Shown: positions 9,855-18,895 of the stretch, piece after piece | Position numbering within the stretch: position 1 is the stretch's first letter | Layout: each line of letters starts with the position of its first letter | DNA from: JARYLZ01 sp964388275 | GTDB taxonomy: Bacteria; Bacteroidota; Ignavibacteria; SZUA-365 | Assembly (NCBI GenBank): GCA_964388275.1 | Contig: CAYLZD010000002.1 | Coordinates: forward strand, 132,066-196,065 | Direction: 5' to 3' | Length of the DNA stretch: 64,000 nt | The notes under the pieces: generated by a model | The model's database searches: none | Seen by the model: only the letters and a program-made list of their open reading frames with translations | Told to the model about the DNA's origin: nothing | Program-made: the position numbers and the translations under genes

Positions 9855-10502
9855 ATGCGTTGCCTCGCCCTCAATATTGCAACAGATGCACACACCCATG
9901 CGGAAATGAGCGGAGATCTCCGGACATACTCGGAAGGACGCCGGATTCCAGACATCAGCGAAGAACTCCTGGCAAGGTGCAGGTCGGGCGAGATACCGGC
10001 TTTTGAGCAGCTTTACAAGCTTTGCGGCTCTTACATGTACTCGCTGGCTTTGCGATTTCACGGAAATCCTTTCGATGCGGAGGACTCCGTGCAAGACGCT
10101 TTCGTGGCGGTGTATAAGGGAATTGCGGGCTTCGCGGGACAGTCGCGCTTCTCGACCTGGTTATACAGGGTGTTGTTGAACGCTTGCATCAGCTCGCGGA
10201 GAAAAAAGCGAGAGATGGAAGAGTCCTCCGACTTCCTGTCCGAAAACCTTCATCCTCGCGGAGATCCCAAAGGCGGAGATGCTGTGCTGAAAGATATCCT
10301 GGAGCGCGAAATCTCGGGCTTGCAGGGACTGCAACGGGCCGTGTTTCTCCTGTGCGCCTGCGAGGGATTTACTCATCAGGAAGTCGCGGAAACACTGGGC
10401 ATACGGGTCGGGACGTCGAAGTCCGCATATCATCGCGCCCGGAAGGCTCTCGGGAAAAAGCTGGTGAAACTGGGCATAGATACAAGCGGAGCGGATCGAT
10501 GA
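9855..10502 (+). CDS. ECF-type RNA polymerase sigma factor
   Basis: 215-residue sigma-70 family protein of the ECF class. Region 2 spans about residues 35-105 (FDAEDSVQDAFVAVYKGI, then FSTWLYRVLLNACI); region 4 spans about residues 145-205 (LQRAVFLLCACEGFTHQEVA, then ETLGIRVGTSKSAYHRARKAL), with its helix-turn-helix. The ATG at 9855 has a purine-rich GAGGTACAGAG upstream. The stop overlaps the ATG of the next gene (10499-10502), which is a membrane protein and thus a candidate regulator. It directs core polymerase to a stress or envelope regulon; the target promoters are not identifiable from this window. Confidence 0.9.
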   Translation: MRCLALNIATDAHTHAEMSGDLRTYSEGRRIPDISEELLARCRSGEIPAFEQLYKLCGSYMYSLALRFHGNPFDAEDSVQDAFVAVYKGIAGFAGQSRFSTWLYRVLLNACISSRRKKREMEESSDFLSENLHPRGDPKGGDAVLKDILEREISGLQGLQRAVFLLCACEGFTHQEVAETLGIRVGTSKSAYHRARKALGKKLVKLGIDTSGADR

Positions 10503-11131
10503 CTCGCCACGGATCAAGTCGGGACCTCGACGAGCGCATACAGGGCGCGGCATCGGAACTGCCGCGGCATTCAGCGCCCGAGCAGTTGTGGAAAAGCATC
10601 GAAGCAAGACTGCGGCGGGCGCAGGCGGCGAGAGAGGAGGACGCCGAGGCGGTCAAGCCCGCGGCTGCGCCCGGATTTCGGCTTATGTTCGCGTTCCGTC
10701 CGCGACTCGTGTACGCGGTCTACGCGGCGGCGATCGTTCTTGGTGTCGCGGCCATGGCCGTCCTGATCGTGGAACGGCCTCAACCGATCCCCGAAACCGC
10801 GGAAGCGGGTCATGACAGATTGGTGGAGGAAGCGAGGGACGACATAGACCATGCGATGTTCTTCTACGAACGCGCCATCGAGAAATTGACGAGCGCGGCC
10901 GAAAAGAACGAAACCTCGCTCGATCCCGGTTGGGTGGAATTGCAGAAAGAGAGAATCGCCGCCCTGAAGGAGGCGGTAAGGGAGTGCAAGGAAGAGCTGC
11001 GCGGCAACAAGTACAATCCTGAAGTGCAGCAATACCTTCTGGCGGCATATATGGAACTGCAGGGCGCCCTGCAGGAAATGGCAACCAGAAGCGGCGAATC
11101 AAACAATGCTAGTTCAAGGAGGGCGCTATGA
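10499..11131 (+). CDS. single-pass membrane protein, candidate anti-sigma factor
   Basis: 210-residue protein. Residues 1-60 are a charged cytoplasmic segment (ELPRHSAPEQLWKSIEARL), residues 70-90 a transmembrane span (YAVYAAAIVLGVAAMAVLIV), and residues 100-200 an extracytoplasmic helical region with predicted coiled coil (EARDDIDHAMFFYERAIEKL). The order sigma factor then membrane protein, with an ATGA overlap, is the classic arrangement of sigma/anti-sigma pairs, and the PxxLWxxIEARL pattern is common in such proteins. It has no HxxxCxxC zinc anti-sigma motif, so the assignment rests mostly on context. Confidence 0.65.
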   Translation: MTRHGSSRDLDERIQGAASELPRHSAPEQLWKSIEARLRRAQAAREEDAEAVKPAAAPGFRLMFAFRPRLVYAVYAAAIVLGVAAMAVLIVERPQPIPETAEAGHDRLVEEARDDIDHAMFFYERAIEKLTSAAEKNETSLDPGWVELQKERIAALKEAVRECKEELRGNKYNPEVQQYLLAAYMELQGALQEMATRSGESNNASSRRAL

Positions 11132-12069
11132 ACGCGCACCGTCATCTTACGGCGATTTTTCTGCTGACCGCAATGTCCCTGTCGACAACCGTCGTCTGCG
11201 CGCAGCAGCACGAGCGGATTATCAGGAAAAAATTCGATGTGTCTGAAAACGTCAACGTTCGAGTGAAGGGAAAATTCGGCCCTGTGCGAATCAAGGGCGG
11301 CGATAAGAACACTGTGCAGGTGGAAGTAATCATCGCCGTGAAGGACGAAAATGCTGCCCGCGCGAAACAGGTTGCCGACGAAACCGAAGTGCTGATTGAC
11401 GGCGGAAGGAATGAAGTACGGGTGGAAGTGGATTGGAGCGACGGCTATCAGGACGAAGGCAAACGTTCCCTGAACATGAGCATCATGTGCACCGTGCCTA
11501 AGAAGAGCGTGCTTCTGCTGGAAAACAAGTTCGGACGAGTGATCGTGTCTGATGTCGAGGGATCGATTTCCATCGACAACGGTTTCGGATCCGTTGAAGT
11601 CACCCGCTGCTCGAACGTGGCCGTTGAGAACTCATTCGGCGGGACCACCTTGAATTCCGTGCGAGGTTCACTGCAGGTGAAGAGCAAGAACGGTAAGGTG
11701 CGGGCGTTCGACATGCCGGCCGGAGAGATCACGAACGCCTTCGGATCCATAGATGTGTCGGAAGCAAAAGGTCCGGTGACGATAATCAGCCGCATGGGCG
11801 CCGTTACGGCCAAGGGAATTCCCGGCGGGCGGATCAAGAGTTCATACGGTTCGGTGACCGTGGCTCTGAATCCGGACTTCTCCGGCACCGTCGAGGCGAA
11901 AACCAAATTCGGCGCCGTGGATAGTGAAATACCGCTTTCGCCGCGCTCTAAGAGAAGGGAAAGCGGCTATGGTCCAGCTGCCGAGGATTTGGTGGGTCAG
12001 TCAGGAACAGGTGACGACCGTCTGATCGTGGTGGCCGAATTCGGCGATGTAACGATCAGGAAGAAATAG
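11128..12069 (+). CDS. exported DUF4097-type adhesin-like beta-repeat protein
   Basis: 313-residue exported protein, start overlapping the preceding stop (ATGA). A signal peptide of about 25 residues ends at VVCAQQ. The remainder is built of short beta-strand repeats of the form NGFGSVEVT, NSFGGTTLNSV, NAFGSIDVSEA, SSYGSVTVALN and TKFGAVDSE, typical of the DUF4097 beta-helix family. Co-transcription with an ECF sigma factor and its membrane partner is a frequent arrangement in Bacteroidota, and suggests an envelope-stress output or sensor. The direct biochemical role is unknown. It ends 2 bp before the stop of the convergent YHS gene. Confidence 0.8.
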   Translation: MNAHRHLTAIFLLTAMSLSTTVVCAQQHERIIRKKFDVSENVNVRVKGKFGPVRIKGGDKNTVQVEVIIAVKDENAARAKQVADETEVLIDGGRNEVRVEVDWSDGYQDEGKRSLNMSIMCTVPKKSVLLLENKFGRVIVSDVEGSISIDNGFGSVEVTRCSNVAVENSFGGTTLNSVRGSLQVKSKNGKVRAFDMPAGEITNAFGSIDVSEAKGPVTIISRMGAVTAKGIPGGRIKSSYGSVTVALNPDFSGTVEAKTKFGAVDSEIPLSPRSKRRESGYGPAAEDLVGQSGTGDDRLIVVAEFGDVTIRKK

Positions 12070-12071
12070 AT

Positions 12072-12554
12072 TTATTTCTTGAGGTATTTCTCGGGATTGT
12101 CTGCAAACTTCTTTATACAGGGCTTGCAACAGAAGCCGTAGACCTTGCCTCGGTAAGTGACTGTAGTTACGCTGTTTACTACTTTTTTACCCATTACGGG
12201 GCACAGTTCGTTCGAAATCCGGTCCGACATGTCGATACCCGCATTGATCACCGCGGTTGCTCCTTCGGCGGCCGCGTGGTCGTGTTCACAGGGTTCGTAG
12301 GCTTTTTCATTGCTGGATTTCATGTATTTATCTGGATTTTCCCTGAATTTGTCCAGACACCCGTCGCAGCAGAAGTAGTATGTCGTGCCGTCATGTGCCA
12401 GCGAAACGGCGGAGTCGGCATCCTCGCCGGTCACCGGACAAATCAGATTCGCTTCCTTCGCAAGCACGCTGGCGGGAGTGATCCCGTCTTTCTGGGCGCT
12501 CGCTGAAAATATGTTCAAGAAGATAGCCGCAAGGACGAGAAATATCGACTTCAT
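12072..12554 (-). CDS. exported protein with two YHS/TRASH-type metal-binding domains
   Basis: 160-residue protein with a signal peptide (first 20 residues, ending FSASAQ). It has two copies of a YHS/TRASH-like domain: residues 38-78 (CPVTGEDAD, then YYFCCDGCLDKFRENPDKY) and residues 115-158 (CPVMGKKV, then VYGFCCKPCIKKFADNPEKY). Each keeps the initial CPV/M and the FCC..C pattern expected to bind a metal ion, probably copper or another soft metal. A His-containing linker (CEHDHAAAEG) may add ligands. A periplasmic metal-sequestering role is plausible but inferred. Confidence 0.82.
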   Translation of the reverse strand: MKSIFLVLAAIFLNIFSASAQKDGITPASVLAKEANLICPVTGEDADSAVSLAHDGTTYYFCCDGCLDKFRENPDKYMKSSNEKAYEPCEHDHAAAEGATAVINAGIDMSDRISNELCPVMGKKVVNSVTTVTYRGKVYGFCCKPCIKKFADNPEKYLKK

Positions 12555-12818
12555 TTATACAGCTCCGTAATATTTTTGGATTCCGCTTTCCACATAACAA
12601 TTAAACATGCACGAGATTTGTTTGGTTCGCTGACCTGCGTCTCCGACACAAATGAACCAATGGGCCGATTCTGTTGTTAAAGAGGCGGGAATTGACGAAT
12701 TTTAACCGACGTATCGGAATATTTCAGTTCCCGCAAGTATTCATACAAATCATATCCAGTTTAGCACTTTCGTAGCAACGATACAAATTCGCATAGAGAC
12801 GCGGAAACCGATTGAGTC

Positions 12819-13712
12819 ATGAAGCACGACGACTATAAAGAAGGCGCCGGAGCGGTTCAGGGAATGCTTCGGACCGAAGACGCCGTACCGAAAGTGAGCG
12901 TTTCAAGCGCTGTGGCAGCCCCGGTAAACGCGCGGAAAAGGACGGTCAGCATCGGCCCGGCCGTTTTGGGAGGGAATTCTTTCATCGTGATCGCCGGGCC
13001 TTGCGCCGTGGAAAACTCCGAACAGATCCGCCGCACCGCAATGCTCGTCGCGGAGGAGGGCGCCCGCGTATTGAGAGGAGGCACATACAAAGCGCGCACT
13101 TCGCCGCATACTTTCCAGGGATTGGGGCTGGAAGGCGTGCTCATGATGCGCGAGGCGGCCGATGCGGCGGGCCTCCCGATGGTTACGGAAGTGCTGTCGC
13201 AGTTCGACCTCGAAGACATGGAACCTTATGTGGACGCGTTCCAGGTAGGTTCCAGGAACATGGACAATACTGCTCTGCTCAAAGACCTCGGCGCAATCCG
13301 CAAACCGGTGCTCCTGAAAAGAGGTTTCGCCGCAACCGTCAAGGAATGGCTTCTGGCGGCCGAGTACATTCTGGTGGGGGGGAATTCGGACGTGATACTC
13401 TGCGAGCGGGGCATTCGCACTTTCTCCAACGAGACCCGCTTCACACTGGATCTTGCCGGCGCCGTGCTGGCTCATCAGCTCTCGGAGCTCCCGGTCATTG
13501 TAGATCCCTCGCACGCAACCGGAAATCCCGCTCTGATCCCCGCACTGTCTGCAGCCGTCGCCGCCGCGGGTCTCGACGGACTCATGATAGAGGTGCATCC
13601 GGATCCCCCGGCGGCTCTTTCGGACTCCGATCAGGCCCTGTCCCCAGACCAATTCCGCGGAATCATGCGACGTGTCGCGGATGCGGCCCGTGCCGCCGGC
13701 CGCTCTGTCTGA
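12819..13712 (+). CDS. aroF: 3-deoxy-7-phosphoheptulonate synthase (DAHP synthase)
   Basis: 297-residue enzyme that condenses phosphoenolpyruvate and erythrose 4-phosphate to DAHP, the first step of the shikimate pathway. Diagnostic motifs are IAGPCAVEN, GGTYKARTSPHTFQGLG, KRGFAATVKEWLLAAEYI, CERGIRTFSNETRFTLD and VDPSHATG, which contain the PEP and metal ligands of the AroAI-beta class. The N-terminal 45 residues are a low-complexity extension rather than a full ferredoxin-like regulatory domain, so allosteric control may differ from Thermotoga-type enzymes. Its position next to menG and the men operon fits supply of chorismate for menaquinone. It is preceded by a 264-bp intergenic region. 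Confidence 0.93.
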   Translation: MKHDDYKEGAGAVQGMLRTEDAVPKVSVSSAVAAPVNARKRTVSIGPAVLGGNSFIVIAGPCAVENSEQIRRTAMLVAEEGARVLRGGTYKARTSPHTFQGLGLEGVLMMREAADAAGLPMVTEVLSQFDLEDMEPYVDAFQVGSRNMDNTALLKDLGAIRKPVLLKRGFAATVKEWLLAAEYILVGGNSDVILCERGIRTFSNETRFTLDLAGAVLAHQLSELPVIVDPSHATGNPALIPALSAAVAAAGLDGLMIEVHPDPPAALSDSDQALSPDQFRGIMRRVADAARAAGRSV

Positions 13713-13754
13713 GCCGATATAAAGGATGCCTTTGCAGACGCTCCGGGTGCAAAA

Positions 13755-14444
13755 TTGAGCCGGGAGGTGCATGATATGTTTTCCCGTATCGCCGGGACTT
13801 ACGACCGCGCCAACTCGGTGCTCTCGGGAGGTGTGCATCACCGCTGGCGGAAGCGCGCGGTCAGAGAAAGCGGCGCCGGACCCGGCGCTTCCGTGCTCGA
13901 CTGCGCAACGGGCACCGGCGATCTCGCGATCGAATTCAAATTGGCTGTGGGTGGCGCCGGCCGCGTGATCGGCAGCGATTTCTGCGCCGACATGCTCGCA
14001 TATGCGCCCATAAAGTCCGAAAAGCTGGGGATCGAGATTGTGTGGGAGGTGCAGGACGCAATGCGGTTGACCTATCCGGACAATTCGTTCGACGTGGCAT
14101 CCATCGCCTTCGGAATCAGGAATGTGGATGATCCTCTTCAGGCCTTGAGAAGCATGGCGCGCGTCGTCAAGCCGGGCGGCCGGGTGGTCGTGCTGGAGTT
14201 CGGACGGCCTCTGTGGTGGATGAGGCCGCTGTTCTCGATCTACAGCAGAATAGCCATTCCTGTTGTCGGCGGTTTGGTCTCGGGGAAGCGCGACGCTTAT
14301 GAGTATCTGATCCGAACATCCGCCGCCTTCCCCGCCGGAGACGCGTTCTTAAGGATGATGGCGGAAACAGGCGCGTTCGCAGACACCCGGATGTTGCCCC
14401 TGACCGGAGGAATATCGTACCTGTATATCGGAATTGTCGCCTGA
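13755..14444 (+). CDS. menG: demethylmenaquinone methyltransferase (UbiE/MenG)
   Basis: 229-residue SAM-dependent methyltransferase, the last step of menaquinone synthesis. Visible are MFSRIAGTYDRAN near the N-terminus, the SAM motif LDCATGTGDLAIE, the FGIRNVDDPLQALR signature of UbiE proteins, and GGRVVVLEFGRP. Start choice is uncertain. TTG at 13755 keeps the complete family N-terminus (VHDMFSRIA), while the ATG at 13776 has a much better GGGAGG site 8 bp upstream. It follows aroF by 42 bp and meets menE tail to tail 13 bp downstream, so it is transcribed separately from the rest of the men genes. Confidence 0.92.
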   Translation: MSREVHDMFSRIAGTYDRANSVLSGGVHHRWRKRAVRESGAGPGASVLDCATGTGDLAIEFKLAVGGAGRVIGSDFCADMLAYAPIKSEKLGIEIVWEVQDAMRLTYPDNSFDVASIAFGIRNVDDPLQALRSMARVVKPGGRVVVLEFGRPLWWMRPLFSIYSRIAIPVVGGLVSGKRDAYEYLIRTSAAFPAGDAFLRMMAETGAFADTRMLPLTGGISYLYIGIVA

Positions 14445-14457
14445 CGGCGCCGCCGGC

Positions 14458-15972
14458 TCATACTCGATCTGTAAATAGCGCCCTTACCGCGGTTCTCGAC
14501 ACTTTGCCGTTGGCCGATACGGGAAGCTCGTCGAGGACCATCCATCTTTTAGGCCTCTTGAAAGAAGAAAGCTTCGTTCTACAGTACGCTTCCAGTTCCC
14601 CGACATCCACCCCGCTCCCTCTCGGCACGACGGCCGCCGCGACCGATTGCCCCCATTCTTCGTCGGGTATTCCTACGACGCATGCTGAGATAACATTCGG
14701 ATGCGAGAGTAGAATATTCTCGATCTCAAAAGGCTTCGCCTTTTCGCCTCCTGTGACTATCAGGTCCTCTCGTCTGCTCTCTATGTGCAGTCGACCTTCG
14801 GAGTCCAAAAATCCCAGATCTCCCGTTCTGAAGAAACCGCCTTCGAAGCAGTCCGCGGAGTTCAAGCCCAGATAGCCCGATGTCAGAGCGTCGCCGCTTA
14901 TCCAGATTTCCCCGCTCACGCCGTTTTGGACGGGCGCCGAGCGATCGTCTCGAATCTCAACCCTGAATCCGCGCAGCGGCCTGCCGGCACATCCGGGTTC
15001 GGGAGTTTCGCCGGGACTTGCGGTCGCCACCTGCGAGCAGGCTTCCGTCAGCCCGTATGTCGGAAGCACCGGGATTCTTCGGCGGAGCGCCTCATCGAGC
15101 AGCGCGGCCGGCGCCGGCGCTCCGCCGAGCAGCACGGCCCGGAGTGATGGAAAGGAAGCTCCGTCGAACTTCTCGGGCATACGCAGCAGGCGCCATAACA
15201 TGGTGGGGACCATTGAAACAATGCTGATCGCTTCTTCGCGCATGGCGTTCAGCAATCCGGCCGCTGACGCGGAGTCGGGCAGCGTGACGGTCATTCCATA
15301 TATAGCGCCGCGAATTAGTACGGAGATACCGCCGATATGGTGCAGAGGAATCGGGCAGAGCCAGTTATCGTCGTCCCGCACCCCGAGATTGGCGGCCGAC
15401 GCTCGTGCCGAAGCGAGATAATTCGCCCAAGTCAACGGTGTCGCTTTGGGTTCGCCGCTGCTCCCGGATGTCAGAATCACCGAGGCCGTGCGCGCGGTGT
15501 CGAAGTCCGGGAATGCTTCGCCGGTCCCTCTCACAGCCGCGCCTCCTCCTTTCCCGCTGTCGGACATGCCGTCCGATCCGCTCGGCACGGGCAGATCGGA
15601 GAGGAGCGCCGTTTTGAATTCCGCGCGCGGAATCTTCACTGAATCGAACACCCCGACCGAGTCCGCGATCAGCAGCCTGGGACTTGTCGCCGACAACGCG
15701 GAAGACAACTCCTCAGGCGTCAGGCGGGGTGACAAAGGCGCAACGGCGGCGCCGAGAAGCCCTGCCCCATTAATCAGGAACGCATGCCCGACAGGGTTGC
15801 CGAGAACCGTCGCGATTATGTCATCCGGGGCGATTCCGTACACGTCGCGCAGAAATACGGCGAGCGCCGAACAACGGTCCGTGAACGCTCGCCGGCTCCA
15901 GCGGCGTTTGCCGACGGAAAGCGCGACGCCGTCCGGTTTTGCATCTGCCTGCTGTAACAGAGGGTGTTTCAC
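14458..15972 (-). CDS. menE: o-succinylbenzoate-CoA ligase
   Basis: 504-residue acyl-adenylate-forming enzyme that activates o-succinylbenzoate to its CoA thioester. Motifs include the P-loop TSGSSGEPKATPLTW, PTYGLTEACSQ, FFRTGDLGFLDSEGRLHI, REDLIVTGGEK and the C-terminal NGKVSRTA with the catalytic lysine. The start is the GTG at 15972, whose bases overlap the TGA of menC (GTGA), giving translational coupling; a longer frame to 16302 merely reads through menC. It is the last gene of the minus-strand men operon. Confidence 0.92.
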   Translation of the reverse strand: MKHPLLQQADAKPDGVALSVGKRRWSRRAFTDRCSALAVFLRDVYGIAPDDIIATVLGNPVGHAFLINGAGLLGAAVAPLSPRLTPEELSSALSATSPRLLIADSVGVFDSVKIPRAEFKTALLSDLPVPSGSDGMSDSGKGGGAAVRGTGEAFPDFDTARTASVILTSGSSGEPKATPLTWANYLASARASAANLGVRDDDNWLCPIPLHHIGGISVLIRGAIYGMTVTLPDSASAAGLLNAMREEAISIVSMVPTMLWRLLRMPEKFDGASFPSLRAVLLGGAPAPAALLDEALRRRIPVLPTYGLTEACSQVATASPGETPEPGCAGRPLRGFRVEIRDDRSAPVQNGVSGEIWISGDALTSGYLGLNSADCFEGGFFRTGDLGFLDSEGRLHIESRREDLIVTGGEKAKPFEIENILLSHPNVISACVVGIPDEEWGQSVAAAVVPRGSGVDVGELEAYCRTKLSSFKRPKRWMVLDELPVSANGKVSRTAVRALFTDRV

Positions 15973-17081
15973 GGCCCGGTGGCGGAATATCCGACATAAT
16001 GGTCGTATACTTCGGATGAAGAAATGCCCAATCCTGCGCCGTTCTGCAGATAATACACGCCACCCTTCACCCTGTCGCCGGCGCTTCGATGCTCGAACAG
16101 CATGCCGGTCGCCAGACCGTGATGCTTCGACTGCGCCCCCGGTATGGACGCGGCCAGATGGGCCGCCGCTTCGCGGCCGACCGGACCCTCGATCATGGAT
16201 GTGAAGACTATTCCTTTCCAGGCGGACATGGCCTGCAGCGCGAATTCCCTGCAGGCGAGCAATGACCCGGCCGCCATCGGCTTGAGGACGAAAACGTCGC
16301 AAGCGTCCTCCTTGAGCAGACGGCGGGCCTCCGTCAGCGACTGTGCCGATTCATCCGCCGCAATGGGAATCGGGGAAGCGGCCGCAAGCGAGCGCAGTCC
16401 TTCGATATCCGACGCAGGGAGCGGCTGTTCCACGTATTCAATATCGAACTCCGCTACGGCTTCCAAGACGGCGGTTGCCTGCTCACGCGTCCATGCGCCG
16501 TTGGCGTCCAGTCGGATAAGCGTGTCCGGTCCCGTGCTTCTCCTCGCCGCTGCCACGGCCTCAATGTCGGCCTCAATGGATCCGCGGCCGACTTTCAGCT
16601 TTATGCAGGAGAATCCTCCGCGTGTGAGTTCGGCGCACCTGTGTTCGATTTCCTGGAGGCCGTCCGCGCTCAGGACGGCATTTGCGGGCACACAACGCGT
16701 CGCCCCGTCGGTGCCGGCTAGAAAACCCGCGAGCGAGACGTCACGGCGTCGTGAAAGTAAGTCTAGCAGCGCGGTTTCAACGGCGAAACGGGCGCAGGGC
16801 GCCTCGCGCAATGCCGGTACCGCCTTGTCCAACCGCCGTATCGAGCGCGCGTCCGCGCTCATTTGTTCGAGGGCGGCCGCGGCCGCTTCGAGCGCGGCGA
16901 GTGATTCCTCATATGATTCGGTTCCGAAGGATTCCAGAGGCGCGGATTCCCCGAAATATCTTTCGTTGCCGCCTTCTTCGCCGAGTTCCAGCAGCAACAC
17001 GCGACGCTCCAGCATTGTCAGGCTGCCGGTAACGAAAGGACGTCTCAGCTTAAGCGCCGCCTGATGTATCCGCGGAATCAT
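15969..17081 (-). CDS. menC: o-succinylbenzoate synthase
   Basis: 370-residue enolase-superfamily enzyme that dehydrates SHCHC to o-succinylbenzoate. Catalytic and metal residues are visible in order: KLKVG (catalytic Lys pair), RLDANGAW (Asp), VEQPL (Glu), ADES (Asp) and FVLKP (second catalytic Lys). The ATG at 17081 is preferred over a TTG at 17087; both lie just after the menA stop at 17089, and no strong ribosome site is seen, consistent with coupling to menA. Dipeptide epimerases share this fold, but the location between menA and menE makes MenC the clear choice. Confidence 0.9.
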   Translation of the reverse strand: MIPRIHQAALKLRRPFVTGSLTMLERRVLLLELGEEGGNERYFGESAPLESFGTESYEESLAALEAAAAALEQMSADARSIRRLDKAVPALREAPCARFAVETALLDLLSRRRDVSLAGFLAGTDGATRCVPANAVLSADGLQEIEHRCAELTRGGFSCIKLKVGRGSIEADIEAVAAARRSTGPDTLIRLDANGAWTREQATAVLEAVAEFDIEYVEQPLPASDIEGLRSLAAASPIPIAADESAQSLTEARRLLKEDACDVFVLKPMAAGSLLACREFALQAMSAWKGIVFTSMIEGPVGREAAAHLAASIPGAQSKHHGLATGMLFEHRSAGDRVKGGVYYLQNGAGLGISSSEVYDHYVGYSATGP

Positions 17082-17088
17082 GAGCAAA

Positions 17089-18027
17089 TCAATAACGCCC
17101 GAGTATGAAACCTGCCGAATAGAGCATGGCGTACACCAGGAGAAATCGGCCGGTGGACGCCAACGCCTCGTTCAACACAGGACCTTCCTTCGACGTCGAC
17201 ATCACACGCAAAATCCTGAATCCGAGCGGCAGACACAGCGCGGGGAACAGAAGCCTCGGATTCCGCAAAGCCAGCGCCTGCATCGCCGGAAACAGACCGG
17301 CAATGGCCAGCATAGACGCAAACTCGACGCGCGTCCACTTCCTGCCTATGCGCACGGCCATCGTTTTTTTTCCCGCTTCCCTGTCCGTGTCGATGTCCCG
17401 ATAATTGTTGACCACGAGTATGGCCGTGGTCAGCGCGCCGATGGGAAGCGACGCCCCGAATGCCGTCCACGAGAAGTGGAGGGATTGAACGTAGTGCGCG
17501 CCCGTGACGGCGACAATGCCGAAGAAGACGAATACGAATACATCGCCGAGGCCGTTGTACGCCAGCGGGAAAGGTCCGGCTGTATATAGCACGGCGCATG
17601 CCAGAGAAAGAACGCCCGCCGCGAATACGGGCCATCCGGCTATCGCGACGAGATAAAGTCCGAGCACGAAAGTTGTGCCAAGTGTGAGCAGCATTGCGTT
17701 TCTCACCCTGCGCGGCGCGATCAATCCGCTTTGTGTCACCCGTATCGGGCCCAATCTTTTCTCGGTATCTGCGCCCTTGATGAAGTCGAAATAATCATTC
17801 GCTAGGTTCGTCCCGATTTGGATGAGCATTGCGCAGACTAGAGCAACAAGCGCGGGCAGAAACGAGAATACATCCTCCGACCATGCGACGGCCGAACCGA
17901 CCAGGATGGGCGCCGCCGACGCCGGCAGCGTTTTCGGACGCGTGGCGAGCACCCATGCTTGCGCGCGGGATATCGGCCGTCCGGTCGGTCCCGCGGTGTC
18001 GGCGCCGCCGTGTTTGTCCGCATGCAT
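17089..18027 (-). CDS. menA: 1,4-dihydroxy-2-naphthoate octaprenyltransferase
   Basis: 312-residue polytopic prenyltransferase (UbiA superfamily) that attaches the isoprenoid side chain to DHNA. The first Asp-rich motif is NLANDYFDFIKGAD, and the second is NNYRDIDTDREAGKKT; both coordinate Mg-diphosphate. About eight hydrophobic spans are evident. The ATG at 18027 lies 22 bp after the menB stop; the frame stays open upstream to 18201, but that part lies antiparallel-frame within menB and has no membrane-protein character. Position between menB and menC supports the assignment. Confidence 0.92.
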   Translation of the reverse strand: MHADKHGGADTAGPTGRPISRAQAWVLATRPKTLPASAAPILVGSAVAWSEDVFSFLPALVALVCAMLIQIGTNLANDYFDFIKGADTEKRLGPIRVTQSGLIAPRRVRNAMLLTLGTTFVLGLYLVAIAGWPVFAAGVLSLACAVLYTAGPFPLAYNGLGDVFVFVFFGIVAVTGAHYVQSLHFSWTAFGASLPIGALTTAILVVNNYRDIDTDREAGKKTMAVRIGRKWTRVEFASMLAIAGLFPAMQALALRNPRLLFPALCLPLGFRILRVMSTSKEGPVLNEALASTGRFLLVYAMLYSAGFILGRY

Positions 18028-18049
18028 CAGCGTTTGCGTTTGCTTCTTG

Positions 18050-18895
18050 TCACCAGGGAAGCCAGGGGAATGAACGAAAGTTCGGCTTTCGCTTCTCCAC
18101 GTACGCATTCTTGCCTTCCTGGGCCTCCTCGGACATATAGTACAGTAAAGTGGCGTTTCCGGACAGTTCCTGAATGCCCGCCTGTCCGTCGAGTTCCGCA
18201 TTGAACGCGGATTTGAGTAGTCTTATGGCGAGCGGGGATTTTTCGAGTATCTCCAAAGCCCAGGTCACGCCTTCCTGCTCGAGTTGATCCACCGGGACGA
18301 CCGCGTTGACAAGGCCCATTTCAAAGGCCTCACGGGCGTTGTAACGGCGGCACAGATACCAGATTTCCCTCGCCCGTTTCTGCCCGACCAGCCGGGCCAG
18401 ATACGAGGCGCCGAAACCACCGTCGAAACTTCCGACGCGCGGACCTGTTTGGCCGAAAACGGCATTGTCGGCCGCTATAGTCAGGTCGCAGACCACGTGA
18501 AGCACGTGCCCTCCGCCGATGGCGAAACCCGCTACCAAAGCGATGACGGGCTTGGGCATCGTGCGTATCAGTCTCTGGAGTTCGAGCACGTGCAATCTTG
18601 GCGGACCGCCCTCGGACGACATATAGCCCGCATTCCCGCGTATCCGCTGGTCGCCTCCGCTGCAGAATGCGTATTTCCCGTCGCTTGCCGGCCCTTCTCC
18701 GGTCAGAAGCACCACTCCGGTGGAAGTATCGCAGGCGGCGATCCGGAATGCGTCGAGAAGTTCATCGAGCGTTTCGGGACGAAAAGCGTTCCGCACCTCC
18801 GGACGGTTGATGGCGATGCGGGCCACGCCCTCGTCGCATCCCTGAAATGTTATGTCGCCGTACTCCTTGATGGCGCGCCATTTCACGTTTTTCAT
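18050..18895 (-). CDS. menB: 1,4-dihydroxy-2-naphthoyl-CoA synthase
   Basis: 281-residue crotonase-fold enzyme that cyclises o-succinylbenzoyl-CoA. Family features are RPEVRNAFRPETLDEL, the oxyanion-hole region FCSGGDQRIRG, AGFAIGGGHVLHVVCDLTIA and GSFDGGFGASYLARLVG, plus the C-terminal KRKPNFRSFPWLPW tail characteristic of MenB. The start at 18895 has a GGAG site 7 bp upstream. It lies 77 bp downstream of the menD-menH fusion. Confidence 0.94.
   Translation of the reverse strand: MKNVKWRAIKEYGDITFQGCDEGVARIAINRPEVRNAFRPETLDELLDAFRIAACDTSTGVVLLTGEGPASDGKYAFCSGGDQRIRGNAGYMSSEGGPPRLHVLELQRLIRTMPKPVIALVAGFAIGGGHVLHVVCDLTIAADNAVFGQTGPRVGSFDGGFGASYLARLVGQKRAREIWYLCRRYNAREAFEMGLVNAVVPVDQLEQEGVTWALEILEKSPLAIRLLKSAFNAELDGQAGIQELSGNATLLYYMSEEAQEGKNAYVEKRKPNFRSFPWLPW

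Noticed and set aside
14458..16302. 614-residue menE
   Set aside because: The extension reads through menC in another frame; the GTG at 15972 overlaps the menC stop.
17089..18201. Longer menA with 58 extra N-terminal residues
   Set aside because: The extra part overlaps menB and is arginine-rich without membrane segments; ATG 18027 lies right after the menB stop.
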